Origin: Acidocella sp.
Lineage (GTDB): Bacteria > Pseudomonadota > Alphaproteobacteria > Acetobacterales > Acetobacteraceae
Assembly: GCA_029077775.1 (NCBI GenBank)
Contig: JAQNCU010000110.1
Coordinates: 1-8,428 of the forward strand
Length of the DNA: 8,428 nt
Direction of reading: 5' to 3'
Shown: one piece after another, positions 1 to 7,812 of the stretch
Numbering within the stretch: position 1 is the stretch's first letter
Layout: each line of letters opens with the position of its first letter
Notes under the pieces: generated by a model
The model's input: the letters and a program-made list of their open reading frames with translations, nothing else
What the model was told of the DNA's origin: nothing
Database searches by the model: none
Position numbers and translations under genes: made by a program

Positions 1-103
1 ATTCACCCACAAGCGGCACCCTGGGCGATATTTTCGGCCGCGATCAGCCCGCTCGGGGCCGCTCTCTTGCCTTCCCCCACGCCCAAGGCCAGAACCACGG
101 GCC
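1..103. other. Noncoding or unresolved leader upstream of lptF
   Basis: No recognisable protein was found here in any of six frames. The lptF frame stays open to the window edge but holds no ATG, GTG or TTG before position 104, so lptF cannot be extended within the window. In many alphaproteobacteria pepA (leucyl aminopeptidase) lies divergently upstream of lptF, so this could be the pepA-lptF intergenic region. Nothing seen here proves that. No convincing -35/-10 pair was found; the operon promoter may lie here unrecognised or left of the window. Confidence 0.4.
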
Positions 104-1207
104 ATGGACCGCCGCCTGCCCTTGCAGCGTATCGATCGCTACATCCTTGGTCAGCTATTGATCGCCCTGCTGCTCGTCTCCACCGGGCTCGTGGCGCTCA
201 TCTGGCTGACACAGTCGCTGCGCTTCATCCAGATCATCGTCAATCACGGCCTCTCACCGCTGGTCTTTATCCGCCTTACACTCCTGCTGGTGCCGAGCTT
301 TCTGGCCACCATCCTGCCGATTACCTGTTTTATCGTGGTCCTGTTCATCTATGCCCGGCTCGGCGGTGACCGGGAACTGACCGTCATGCGCACGACCGGC
401 CTCTCGAACCTCGCCCTCGCCCGGCCCGCTTTGCTCCTCGCGGCCGCCGTCACGCTCTGCGGCTATGGCCTCAACCTCGTCCTGGTTCCCGTCTCGCTCA
501 GCGCCTTCCGCAACTATGAATTTGAAATCCGTAACCAGATCGCCGCTTTTTTGCTGGAGCCGGGCGTCTTCACGCAAGTCTCAGACGGTGTCACCGTCTA
601 TGTCCAGTCGCGCGGCCCCGATGACAGGCTGGGCGGCATCATCATCGAGGATGCCCGCAACAAAACCGCCCCCGCCACCATCCTGGCCCGCACCGGCCAG
701 CTTATGATCAGCAAAGACGGCCCCGTGGTCGTGCTTAAAAATGGCTCGCGCGAGCAGGAAGACCCCAAGACCGGACGGCTGGATATCCTGACCTTCGCGC
801 GCAACGTGCTCTCATTGGCGCAAGCCGCCCGCGCCGATACGCCCGACGAGACCGATTCCGCCGAGGCCAGCCTGACCGATCTGCTAAGCCCGCCGGCCAG
901 CCTCAGCCCGGCCGACCGGGCCAAATGGCTCGTCGAGGCGCAACGACGCCTCAGCGCCCCGCTTACCGCGGTCAGCTTTACGCTGATCGGTCTCGCCGCG
1001 ACGCTGACAGGCACATTCCGTCGCCATGGCAGCCTGACCCGCCCGGTTGGTGCCGTCATCACCGTCACCCTGCTGGTGGCGCTCAGCCTCGCGGTAAACA
1101 ATCTCGCGGCGCGCAACACCATGCTGCTGCCGCTGATCTGGTGCACCATCCTCGCCCCCGGCCTGTTCGCGGGCTTCCAACTTGTCCGGTCATATCGCCC
1201 GCGATGA
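104..1207 (+). CDS. lptF: LptF, inner-membrane permease of the LPS export ABC transporter
   Basis: LptF is one of two transmembrane subunits of the LptB2FG transporter. That complex extracts lipopolysaccharide from the outer leaflet of the inner membrane and passes it to the LptC/LptA bridge. The 367-residue length is normal for the family. Hydrophobic segments lie near residues 15-37, 52-84, 102-128, 285-304, 314-335 and 340-360, giving the expected 3+3 membrane layout. The polar block at about 131-280 fits the periplasmic beta-jellyroll domain. The stretch GGDRELTVMRTTGLS (87-101) matches the conserved cytoplasmic coupling helix that contacts LptB. A proline-rich acidic linker (about 243-272) precedes TM4. 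The ATG at 104 is the only start before the first membrane segment; no clear Shine-Dalgarno sequence precedes it. The stop overlaps the lptG start by 4 bases. LptF and LptG are paralogues; I chose LptF because it comes first and has the typical IDRYILGQLL opening. Confidence 0.95.
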   Translation: MDRRLPLQRIDRYILGQLLIALLLVSTGLVALIWLTQSLRFIQIIVNHGLSPLVFIRLTLLLVPSFLATILPITCFIVVLFIYARLGGDRELTVMRTTGLSNLALARPALLLAAAVTLCGYGLNLVLVPVSLSAFRNYEFEIRNQIAAFLLEPGVFTQVSDGVTVYVQSRGPDDRLGGIIIEDARNKTAPATILARTGQLMISKDGPVVVLKNGSREQEDPKTGRLDILTFARNVLSLAQAARADTPDETDSAEASLTDLLSPPASLSPADRAKWLVEAQRRLSAPLTAVSFTLIGLAATLTGTFRRHGSLTRPVGAVITVTLLVALSLAVNNLAARNTMLLPLIWCTILAPGLFAGFQLVRSYRPR

Positions 1208-2319
1208 TCGCCATCCCCCTGACATTATCGGTCTATTTCGGCACGGCCTTCATCCTTGCCGTCCTCGCCATGCTCGCTGCCTTGACCGGCCTGGTCAGCC
1301 TGTTCGACTTTCTCGAATTGCTGCGGGAATCCGCCACCGCCCCCGCCGCCGGGTTCGGCATTATCGTGAAGATGGAAATTCTCCGTCTGCCATGGACCAC
1401 CCTGCAAATTCTGCCGTTCGCCGTATTGCTTGGCGGCATTTTCGCCTTCTGGCGGCTCTCACGCTCATCCGAGCTTGTGGTGGCGCGCGCCGCCGGCATT
1501 TCCGCCTGGCAATTCCTGGCCGCCCCGATCTTGGTGGCAACCGCATTGGGGCTATTCGCAACCGGCGCGGTCAGCCCGCTCTCGGCGCTCATGTATGGCC
1601 GTGCAGAGGCGCTCTATAATGCCTATCTCAAGCCCGGTGGCGGCCCGCTTTCGCTCAATGGCGGGCAATTATGGGTCCGCCAGGCCGACCCCGGCATGGC
1701 ACCGGGCGGCGTGGCCGTGCTGCATGCCGATGACGTCTATTTGCACAACAGCATCTTGACTGCCGAGACCGTCACCGTCCTGCGCCTGAGCGCCGACACC
1801 ACGCTCCTCGCCCGGCTGGACGCCGCCCACGCCACCTTGGTCAAGGGCGACTGGCACCTCTCGGATGTCGATATCCTAACGCCGGGCGCGGCCCCGCAGC
1901 GGGCGGATGCGATGAATTTCCCGACCGATCTCACCGTCCGGCGCGTGCAGGAGAGCTTTGCCTCGCCCGACTCGCTATCATTCTGGGCGCTGCCGGGGTT
2001 CATCGCCATTCTGAAACGCTCGGGGTTTTCACCCATCCAGCATGAACTCGCCTTCCAAACGCTGGCCGCCTTGCCCCTGTTATGCGCCACCATGTCGCTG
2101 GTCGCGGCGGGGTTTTCCATGCGCCCCTCGCGGCGCGGCGGTGCCACGCGCATGCTGGCGGGCGGGGTGGCCTGCGGATTCGCATTGTTCATGGTCTCCG
2201 AGGTCGCCAGCCAGTTCGGCTCCTCGGGCGCCATCCCGGTCATTCTTGCCGCCTGGGCCCCGGCTGTTGCCGGGCTGCTGCTGGCGCTTGCGTTGTTGCT
2301 GCATCTGGAAGATGGCTGA
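1204..2319 (+). CDS. lptG: LptG, inner-membrane permease of the LPS export ABC transporter
   Basis: LptG is the partner permease of LptF in LptB2FG and works in LPS extraction at the inner membrane. The protein has 371 residues from the ATG that overlaps the lptF stop (ATGA). The open frame continues upstream inside lptF, but that part reads as out-of-frame lptF sequence without hydrophobic segments. Membrane segments lie near 8-34, 62-84, 104-126, 285-305, 316-334 and 341-367, with a periplasmic domain at about 127-250. Family marks are SSELVVARAAGIS (88-100), the LptB-contacting coupling helix, and the ES...P region after the periplasmic domain (250-255). The block from there through FQTLAALPL and FSMRPSRRGG (304-313) is also typical. 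No Shine-Dalgarno sequence is visible, so translation is probably coupled to lptF. The ATP-hydrolysing subunit LptB is not in this window. Confidence 0.95.
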   Translation: MIAIPLTLSVYFGTAFILAVLAMLAALTGLVSLFDFLELLRESATAPAAGFGIIVKMEILRLPWTTLQILPFAVLLGGIFAFWRLSRSSELVVARAAGISAWQFLAAPILVATALGLFATGAVSPLSALMYGRAEALYNAYLKPGGGPLSLNGGQLWVRQADPGMAPGGVAVLHADDVYLHNSILTAETVTVLRLSADTTLLARLDAAHATLVKGDWHLSDVDILTPGAAPQRADAMNFPTDLTVRRVQESFASPDSLSFWALPGFIAILKRSGFSPIQHELAFQTLAALPLLCATMSLVAAGFSMRPSRRGGATRMLAGGVACGFALFMVSEVASQFGSSGAIPVILAAWAPAVAGLLLALALLLHLEDG

Positions 2320-2322
2320 GCC

Positions 2323-4509
2323 ATGAATGCATTCCGTGCTTTAATCGCCAGCTTGGCCGCCGGTCTCTGCCTCGCCACCCCGGCTCGCGCGCAGGCGGCC
2401 GAGACAACTGGCACGCCGGTATATTTCACTGCTGATGCCATCAGTTACGACAAAGCCGACAACATCGTCACGGCGTCAGGGCATGTCCGCGCCCTGCAAG
2501 ACGGCCAGACGCTCTATGCCGATAAAATCGTGCTCAACCGTGCCACCAATGTCGCCACCGCCTCGGGCCATGTCATCCTGGTACAGCCCGGCGGCGATAC
2601 CGTTTTTGCCGACCATGCCGTGCTCAGCCAGGGCATGAAGAACGCCATCATGCGCGGCGTCTCCGCCCGGCTGGCACAAAATGCCCGGCTCATCGCCAAT
2701 GGCGGCCGCCGGTATAATGACCAGATCGATGAGCTGACCAAAATTGTCTATTCCGCGTGCGATCTCTGTAAATCGGATCCCACCGCGCCCCCGCTCTGGC
2801 AAATCCGGGCGCGAAGCGCGACCCGCGACCTGCAACATAAAACGATCGAATTCCGCGACGCCGACCTGGAATTTGACGGCTTTCCCATCTTCTACCTGCC
2901 CTATTTGTCCGAGCCCGACCCATCGGTCCGCCGCCAGACCGGGTTTTTGATTCCCTCTGTCGGGTCCAGCTCACGACTCGGGCTGTTTACAATCATCCCT
3001 TATTATATCGTGATCAATCAGGAATCAGATATCACGCTCACACCCATCCTCGCGACCAAACAGGGCCCGGCGCTGCGCGCAAATTACCGCCGCGCGTTCA
3101 ATAATGGCGAGGTCAATATCGACGCCTCCGCCGGGCTGGACCGCGGCCATTCCGGCAATTCGATATTTTCAAACGGCGTGTTCGACCTCAACCCGACATG
3201 GCGTGCGGGCTTCAGCTATAACCACGCCTCGAACCCGACCTATCTGAACGATTTCAGCATCCTGCCGAATGCCGCATACCTCGCCAGCAATGTCTATGTC
3301 GAGGGTTTTGCGCCCGGCGCTTATGCAAGGCTCGACGCGCAAACCTATCAGGGGCTGGTCACCAGCGTTAACCAGACCGAATTGCCCATCGTCGCCCCGC
3401 ACGGGCAGTATCATTTTATATCAGGGCAAGATTCCCTCGGTGGCCGGTTCCATCTCGATGCCGATTTTTTCAACGTCGAACGTGGCCAGGGCACGCAAAG
3501 CCGCCGCATTTCAGCCCAACCCGGATATGCCGTGCCGCTCGCTTTGCCATTCGGCGTGGTCGGCACGGCGCGCGTGCGGCTCATCGCCGCTGGCTATAGC
3601 GCCAGCCATTTGAACAGCCAGCCCAATTACAGCGGCATCAACACCGCCGAGACCGCGCGCGCCGTGCCCTTTGGCGCGGTGTTCCTGCGCCTGCCATTTA
3701 TCCGGTCGGGCGCTTACGGCAGCCAGATCATCGAGCCTGAAATCCAGATCGTCACCGCGCCCGATATCGGCATCCGCCAAAACGCCCGTATCCCCAACGA
3801 GGACAGCCTCGACCTTGAATTCTCAGACGCCAATCTGTTCAGCCTCAACCGCTATCCGGGGATCGACCGGATCGCGGGCGGCAGCCGGGTCGATTACGCC
3901 TTGCACAGCGCCTGGTATCTGCCCGGCGGGGCGTATGTTGATGGTCTGATTGGGCAATCCTACCGCCTGCATAAGGACCATGACTACCTGCCCGGCTCCG
4001 GCCTGTCCGATAATGTCTCCGACATTGTGGGCCGCCTCACCCTTGCCCCCACGCCCCTGTTCAACATCGTCTACCGTACCCGGCTCAGCCATGCCGATCT
4101 CGGCGCGCGCATGATCGATGCCACAGCCAATCTCGGCACGCACGCCTTCAGCGCCTCAGGCGGGTATCTCTACAGCAATGTCGATCCCTATGTGCTGTAT
4201 AATCTGCCCAGCACGACCAACGTGAACCTCAACCCGCCTGGGGCATATTTCGCGCATCGCAAGGAATTTACTGCCAGCATCGCCAGCAATTTCGGCCCCT
4301 GGTCGCTGGGTGCGGGCACTGAGCGCAACCTTGAGACCGGGCATTTCGACACCGCCAATTTCAACGCCGGCTGGCAGAATAACTGTTTCGGGGTCAGCCT
4401 GATTTATTTCGAACGCTTCACCTCGTTCAACCTGGATAAAGGCAGCACCACCGTGCTCATCCAGTTCAATTTCAAAACACTCGGAAATGTTGGATTCAGC
4501 GCCCTATGA
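2323..4509 (+). CDS. lptD: LptD, outer-membrane LPS translocon (OstA/Imp)
   Basis: LptD is the outer-membrane beta-barrel that, plugged by the lipoprotein LptE, inserts LPS into the outer leaflet. The 728-residue protein starts with a signal peptide (positive N-terminus, hydrophobic 7-18, likely cleavage after ARA at 21-23). An OstA/LptA-like domain follows (about 34-110), with repeated ASGHV strands that form the LPS slide. The barrel fills the rest. The YSACDLC stretch (143-149) before PPLWQIRA, the FDGFPIFYLPYLSEPD segment and LFSLNRYPGIDRI (505-517) are diagnostic. The protein ends in aromatic-rich strands. Cysteines are C16 (signal peptide), C146, C149 and C688. C146 matches the YSTC cysteine of E. 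coli LptD and C688 its C-terminal pair, while the N-terminal cysteine of E. coli is absent. GGAAGA at 2307-2312 is a plausible ribosome site, 10 bases before ATG. The gene starts 3 bases after lptG and overlaps surA by 4 bases. Confidence 0.95.
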   Translation: MNAFRALIASLAAGLCLATPARAQAAETTGTPVYFTADAISYDKADNIVTASGHVRALQDGQTLYADKIVLNRATNVATASGHVILVQPGGDTVFADHAVLSQGMKNAIMRGVSARLAQNARLIANGGRRYNDQIDELTKIVYSACDLCKSDPTAPPLWQIRARSATRDLQHKTIEFRDADLEFDGFPIFYLPYLSEPDPSVRRQTGFLIPSVGSSSRLGLFTIIPYYIVINQESDITLTPILATKQGPALRANYRRAFNNGEVNIDASAGLDRGHSGNSIFSNGVFDLNPTWRAGFSYNHASNPTYLNDFSILPNAAYLASNVYVEGFAPGAYARLDAQTYQGLVTSVNQTELPIVAPHGQYHFISGQDSLGGRFHLDADFFNVERGQGTQSRRISAQPGYAVPLALPFGVVGTARVRLIAAGYSASHLNSQPNYSGINTAETARAVPFGAVFLRLPFIRSGAYGSQIIEPEIQIVTAPDIGIRQNARIPNEDSLDLEFSDANLFSLNRYPGIDRIAGGSRVDYALHSAWYLPGGAYVDGLIGQSYRLHKDHDYLPGSGLSDNVSDIVGRLTLAPTPLFNIVYRTRLSHADLGARMIDATANLGTHAFSASGGYLYSNVDPYVLYNLPSTTNVNLNPPGAYFAHRKEFTASIASNFGPWSLGAGTERNLETGHFDTANFNAGWQNNCFGVSLIYFERFTSFNLDKGSTTVLIQFNFKTLGNVGFSAL

Positions 4510-5804
4510 AGCATAAACTCACTGCCGCCTTGCTCGCCGCCTCGCTTGGCATTCTACCCAGGTTCTGGCCCGGCGCCATGCTGGCGCACGCCCAAAGCAC
4601 CAGCCCTGACAGCGCCAGCATCGCCGCCATCGTCAACGGGCAGGTGATCACCAACCAGGATATCATAGCGCGTGCCCGTTTGCTCGCCATCTCCACCGGT
4701 CTGAACCCCACGCCGGACATGCTGGCCCGGCTGTCACCCCAGGTCACCAACGTGTTGATCGACCAGACGCTTGAGCTTCAGGAGATCAATCATCGCAACG
4801 TCGTGGTCGCGGATTCAGACATCACAGCGGCCATCAGCCATATTGAACAGGGCAATAATTTAGCCCCTGGCGGCCTGCGCACCCATCTGGCCGCGGCGGG
4901 CGTACCGTTCGACACCTTGGTCAACCAGTTGCGCATCGAACTCGGCTGGCAAACCGTGTTGCATCAGGTCCTGGGGCCGGAGCTGCGCCCCACCCCGGGC
5001 GATATAGCCGCCGAAAAAGCCGCACTGAAGGCCGAAATCGGCCAAACCCAGTACCATGTCTCGGAAATCTTCGTCCCTGTCACCGATCCCGCGAACGATG
5101 CCAGCGCCAAGGCGTTCGCCAACACAATCATCGGCCAATTGCGCGGTGGCGCGCCCTTCCCGGTTGTGGCTGTACAATTCAGCCAGGCCCCTTCAGCACT
5201 TCAGGGCGGCGATCTCGGCTTCGTACAGCTCGGCCAGCTCGACCCCGCCGTTGCCGCCATTATCGCCCAAATGCCGGTCGGTGCCATCAGCGACCCGGTG
5301 CGCGTGCCCGGCGGGTACGACATCGTACAGCTACAGGAGGTTCATAAGGTCGGCACCCAATTGCAAACCATCCTGCACATCGCCCAGGCTTTCGCCCCTT
5401 TCACCACCCCCATCGGCCAGGGCGGCATCGGCCCGGCGCAGCTCGCGGTGATCAATAAACTCGTGGCGCAGGCCCAAACAGCCAAATCCTGCCCGGATAT
5501 CGCGGCCATCAATGCAAGTTTCGGCAATGCCCACCCGTCGGACCCTGGCCCGGTCAACCTCGCTACCGTGTCCCCCCCGGCTTTCCAGCAGGTTCTGGCC
5601 AATCTGCCGCCCGGCAAAACCAGCCGACCACTGGTTGAGCAGGACGGCGTCTCGGTCGTCATGGTCTGCGCGAAAAATACCGCGGCGCCGAGCCTGCCGT
5701 CAGACCAGGATATCGAGAACATTATCGTCCAACGCCGCGTGGCGCTCGAATCTCAGCAATTACTCGACGATCTCCGCCACCGTTCGATCATCACGAGGCC
5801 GTAA
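4506..5804 (+). CDS. surA: SurA-type periplasmic chaperone / parvulin peptidyl-prolyl isomerase
   Basis: SurA escorts unfolded outer-membrane proteins, including LptD, across the periplasm to the BAM complex. The protein has 432 residues. A signal peptide (hydrophobic 5-17, likely cleavage after AHA at 27-29) is followed by the N-terminal chaperone domain (about 38-165, starting at AAIVNGQVITNQDI). One clear parvulin domain (about 183-280) shows YHVSEIFVPV, GGDLGFV (234-240) and the closing VPGGYDIVQLQEV. A second, degenerate parvulin-like region (about 285-390) lacks the usual GG-D motif but has two cysteines, C329 and C388, that could form a disulfide. A C-terminal helix (about 399-427) fits the strand/helix that completes the chaperone domain. 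The start overlaps the lptD stop (ATGA), so translation is probably coupled. This is the last gene of the operon; its stop lies 7 bases from the stop of the convergent ABC-F gene. In related bacteria pdxA and rsmA often follow surA, and they do not here. Confidence 0.9.
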   Translation: MKHKLTAALLAASLGILPRFWPGAMLAHAQSTSPDSASIAAIVNGQVITNQDIIARARLLAISTGLNPTPDMLARLSPQVTNVLIDQTLELQEINHRNVVVADSDITAAISHIEQGNNLAPGGLRTHLAAAGVPFDTLVNQLRIELGWQTVLHQVLGPELRPTPGDIAAEKAALKAEIGQTQYHVSEIFVPVTDPANDASAKAFANTIIGQLRGGAPFPVVAVQFSQAPSALQGGDLGFVQLGQLDPAVAAIIAQMPVGAISDPVRVPGGYDIVQLQEVHKVGTQLQTILHIAQAFAPFTTPIGQGGIGPAQLAVINKLVAQAQTAKSCPDIAAINASFGNAHPSDPGPVNLATVSPPAFQQVLANLPPGKTSRPLVEQDGVSVVMVCAKNTAAPSLPSDQDIENIIVQRRVALESQQLLDDLRHRSIITRP

Positions 5805-5811
5805 AGCCATT

Positions 5812-7695
5812 TCAGGCCGCGGCTTCAAGTGCTGCCTCGGCGGCCAGCCAGTCACGCTCGGCGGCCTCCACCTCGCGTTTGATCGCGCCGATCCGCTGGT
5901 TGATATAGGCCAAATCCTTCGCCTTGCCCGGGCTGTAAATGCCCGGATCGGCCAGTTTTTTCTCAAGCAGCCCGCGTTCGGCGGCCAGCTTGGCCAGCCG
6001 CAATTCCGCATCCTTCACCGCCTGGCGCAATGGCGCGAGCCGGGATCGCGCCTCCGCCCGTTCCTTTTTCGCCTCCCCCCGGTCGGCCTTGCGCGCATGA
6101 TCGCGCGAACCGCCACCGCTGCTGCCGGCCCCCTCGGTCACGCTTGCGGCATAGGAGGCGAGATCACCCTCCAGCGCCCGCACGGTGCCGCCGGAGACCA
6201 GCAATAACCGGTCGGCGACCAGATCCACCAAATAGGGATCATGCGAGATCAACACCACCGCGCCCTCAAAATCCGCCAGCGCGCGCACCAGCGCGTCGCG
6301 GGCGTCGATATCCAGATGGTTCGTCGGCTCATCGAGGATCAACAGATGCGGCGCGTCGCGCGTGGCCAGTGCGAGCAAAAGCCGCGCCTTCTCGCCGCCG
6401 GACATCGCCTGCACCTTGGTGTTCACCCGGTCGGCATCCAGCCCGAACCGCGCCGCCTGGGCGCGCACCTGCGGCGGTGTCGCCTTCGGCAGCGCGCGTG
6501 CCAAATGCTCATAGGGCGTCTCATGCATCACCAAATCATCCTCCTGGTGCTGCGCGAAATACCCCACCCGCAAATTCCCTGTGCGGAACTGCCGCCCGGC
6601 CATCGGGCTCAACCGGCCCGCCAGCAATTTCGCCAATGTGGATTTGCCATTGCCATTGGTGCCCAACAGCGCGATCCGGTCCTCCATATCCACCCGGAGC
6701 GATACACCCGAGAGCACCACCTTTCCGTCATATCCCACATTCACACCATCCAGACTGAGCATTGGCGGGGCCAGCTTGTTGGGTTCGGGAAATGAAAACC
6801 GCGTCACCCGGTCCTCGACCACCGACTCGATCTGCGGCATCCGCTCCAGCGCCTTGATCCGGCTTTGCGCCTGCCGCGCTTTGGAGGCCGTGGCGCGGAA
6901 CCGGTCCACGAATTTCTGCATATGCGCGCGCTGCTCCGCCGCCCGCTCCGCCGCGCGGCCTTGTTGCAACGCTTTTTCGGTCTTGATGCGGATAAACTCG
7001 GCAAACCCGCCCGGCGTTAAGGTCAGCTTGCCACCATCGAGATGCGCAATCGCCTCCACCGCCCGGTCCAGCAATTGCCGGTCATGGCTGACCAGCAGCA
7101 CCGCCCCGGGGGATTTCGCGAGGTATTGCTCTAGCCACAAGGTCGCTTCCAGGTCCAGATGGTTGGTCGGCTCATCGAGCAGCAACAAATCAGGCGCGGC
7201 AAACAGCACCGCCGCCAACGCCACGCGCATCCGCCAGCCACCCGAAAAACTGCTCATTGCCCGGCTCTGCCATTCAGTGCTGAACCCCAGGCCCGAGAGG
7301 ATCGCCGCGGCGCGCGCGGGTGCGGCATCCGCCTCGATCGTCATCAGCCGGTCATGGATCTCGGCCACCCGGTGCGGGTCCACCGCCTCGTCGTCGGCTT
7401 CGGCCAGCAATGCCGTGCGCTCCACATCGGCGGCGAGCACAACCTCCAGCGGGGTCATTGTACCGCCCGGCGCCTCCTGCGTCACATAGCCCAGCCGCAC
7501 GCGTTGGCCGCGCTTGATGCTGCCGCCATCGGGCTGCAACTCCCCCGCGATCAGCTTCAACAACGTGGATTTTCCGGCACCATTACGCCCGATCAACCCG
7601 ATCCGCCGTCCGGGATCGACCATCAGGCTGGCGTGGTCCACCAGATTACGACCAGCGATGCTGTAGGACAGATTTTCGATCATCAAAACACTCAT
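5812..7695 (-). CDS. ABC-F family ATPase, YheS-like translation factor
   Basis: ABC-F proteins are soluble tandem ABC ATPases that bind the ribosomal E site and help stalled or slow translation; they are not transporters. From the ATG at 7695 the protein has 627 residues. NBD1 has Walker A GRNGAGKST (36-44), signature SGGW (151-154), Walker B/catalytic LLLLDEPTNHLD (170-181) and switch histidine H204. The inter-domain linker (about 226-300) contains VDRFRATASKARQAQSRIK. NBD2 has GTNGNGKST (345-353), SGGEKAR (432-438), LLILDEPTNHLD (452-463) and H485. The linker, FSGGWRMR and GYFAQHQ resemble E. coli YheS more than EttA, Uup or YbiT. A charged Ala/Lys/Arg/Glu-rich tail (about 520-627) looks like a coiled-coil arm. 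The frame is open to an ATG at 7767, but the extra 24 residues do not resemble the family, whose N-terminus is close to the MSVLMIENLSYSIAG start used here. No frameshift or lost catalytic residue is seen. No transmembrane gene is adjacent. Confidence 0.92.
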   Translation of the reverse strand: MSVLMIENLSYSIAGRNLVDHASLMVDPGRRIGLIGRNGAGKSTLLKLIAGELQPDGGSIKRGQRVRLGYVTQEAPGGTMTPLEVVLAADVERTALLAEADDEAVDPHRVAEIHDRLMTIEADAAPARAAAILSGLGFSTEWQSRAMSSFSGGWRMRVALAAVLFAAPDLLLLDEPTNHLDLEATLWLEQYLAKSPGAVLLVSHDRQLLDRAVEAIAHLDGGKLTLTPGGFAEFIRIKTEKALQQGRAAERAAEQRAHMQKFVDRFRATASKARQAQSRIKALERMPQIESVVEDRVTRFSFPEPNKLAPPMLSLDGVNVGYDGKVVLSGVSLRVDMEDRIALLGTNGNGKSTLAKLLAGRLSPMAGRQFRTGNLRVGYFAQHQEDDLVMHETPYEHLARALPKATPPQVRAQAARFGLDADRVNTKVQAMSGGEKARLLLALATRDAPHLLILDEPTNHLDIDARDALVRALADFEGAVVLISHDPYLVDLVADRLLLVSGGTVRALEGDLASYAASVTEGAGSSGGGSRDHARKADRGEAKKERAEARSRLAPLRQAVKDAELRLAKLAAERGLLEKKLADPGIYSPGKAKDLAYINQRIGAIKREVEAAERDWLAAEAALEAAA

Positions 7696-7812
7696 GGCGT
7701 GGTCTTTACCCGCAACCATGCTGCATTGCACAGGGCGGCCCGTGCGAACGGTTGCGATGAAGCCCAAGCCCGGCTATGGGCCGCGCATCAACACAGCCCA
7801 GGCAGATATATT
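7696..7812. promoter_or_regulatory. Divergent control region between the ABC-F gene and ndk
   Basis: These 117 bases separate two start codons facing away from each other, so promoters for both genes are expected here, or overlapping the gene starts. No long inverted repeat or recognisable operator or riboswitch was seen. The part upstream of the ABC-F ATG has only weak purine-rich sequence (GGGTAAAG on the minus strand) as a possible ribosome site. Confidence 0.6.
7752..7780 (+). promoter_or_regulatory. Candidate sigma-70-type promoter for ndk
   Basis: TTGCGA (7752-7757, 4 of 6 consensus matches) is followed by a 17-base spacer and TATGGG (7775-7780, 3 of 6). The placement would give a leader of roughly 25 bases before the ndk ATG at 7813. 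The match is modest and could arise by chance. Confidence 0.3.

Noticed and set aside
3..98. Short minus-strand frame near the left edge (GTG start, 31 residues), considered as a pepA N-terminus
   Set aside because: It ends in a stop after 31 residues, its resemblance to leucyl aminopeptidase is slight, and its frame runs back into the lptF start. It is not enough to call a gene or pseudogene.
67..369. 100-codon plus-strand frame overlapping the lptF start
   Set aside because: It is a Pro/Arg/His-rich shadow of lptF in another frame with no hydrophobic segments or known domain.
925..1203. In-frame upstream extension of lptG inside lptF
   Set aside because: The extra 93 residues are Arg/Pro-rich out-of-frame lptF sequence. 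The ATG at 1204 gives the expected family start and length.
1737..2441. 234-codon open frame on the minus strand across lptG and the lptD start
   Set aside because: It is antisense to conserved lptG, crosses a gene boundary, and has no recognisable motif.
6581..7489. 302-codon open frame on the plus strand, antisense to the ABC-F gene
   Set aside because: It lies wholly opposite a strongly conserved ABC-F coding sequence, is rich in Ser/Arg/Ala with no domain, and is the kind of open frame expected opposite high-GC coding sequence.
7696..7767. 24-residue N-terminal extension of the ABC-F protein
   Set aside because: The extra residues do not look like the family N-terminus and would take up most of the divergent control region. 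An ATG at 7719 is also possible but has no better ribosome site.
7159..7812. In-frame upstream extension of ndk
   Set aside because: It is opposite the ABC-F gene and the divergent control region. Ndk is a compact enzyme of about 140 residues, and the ATG at 7813 matches its N-terminus.
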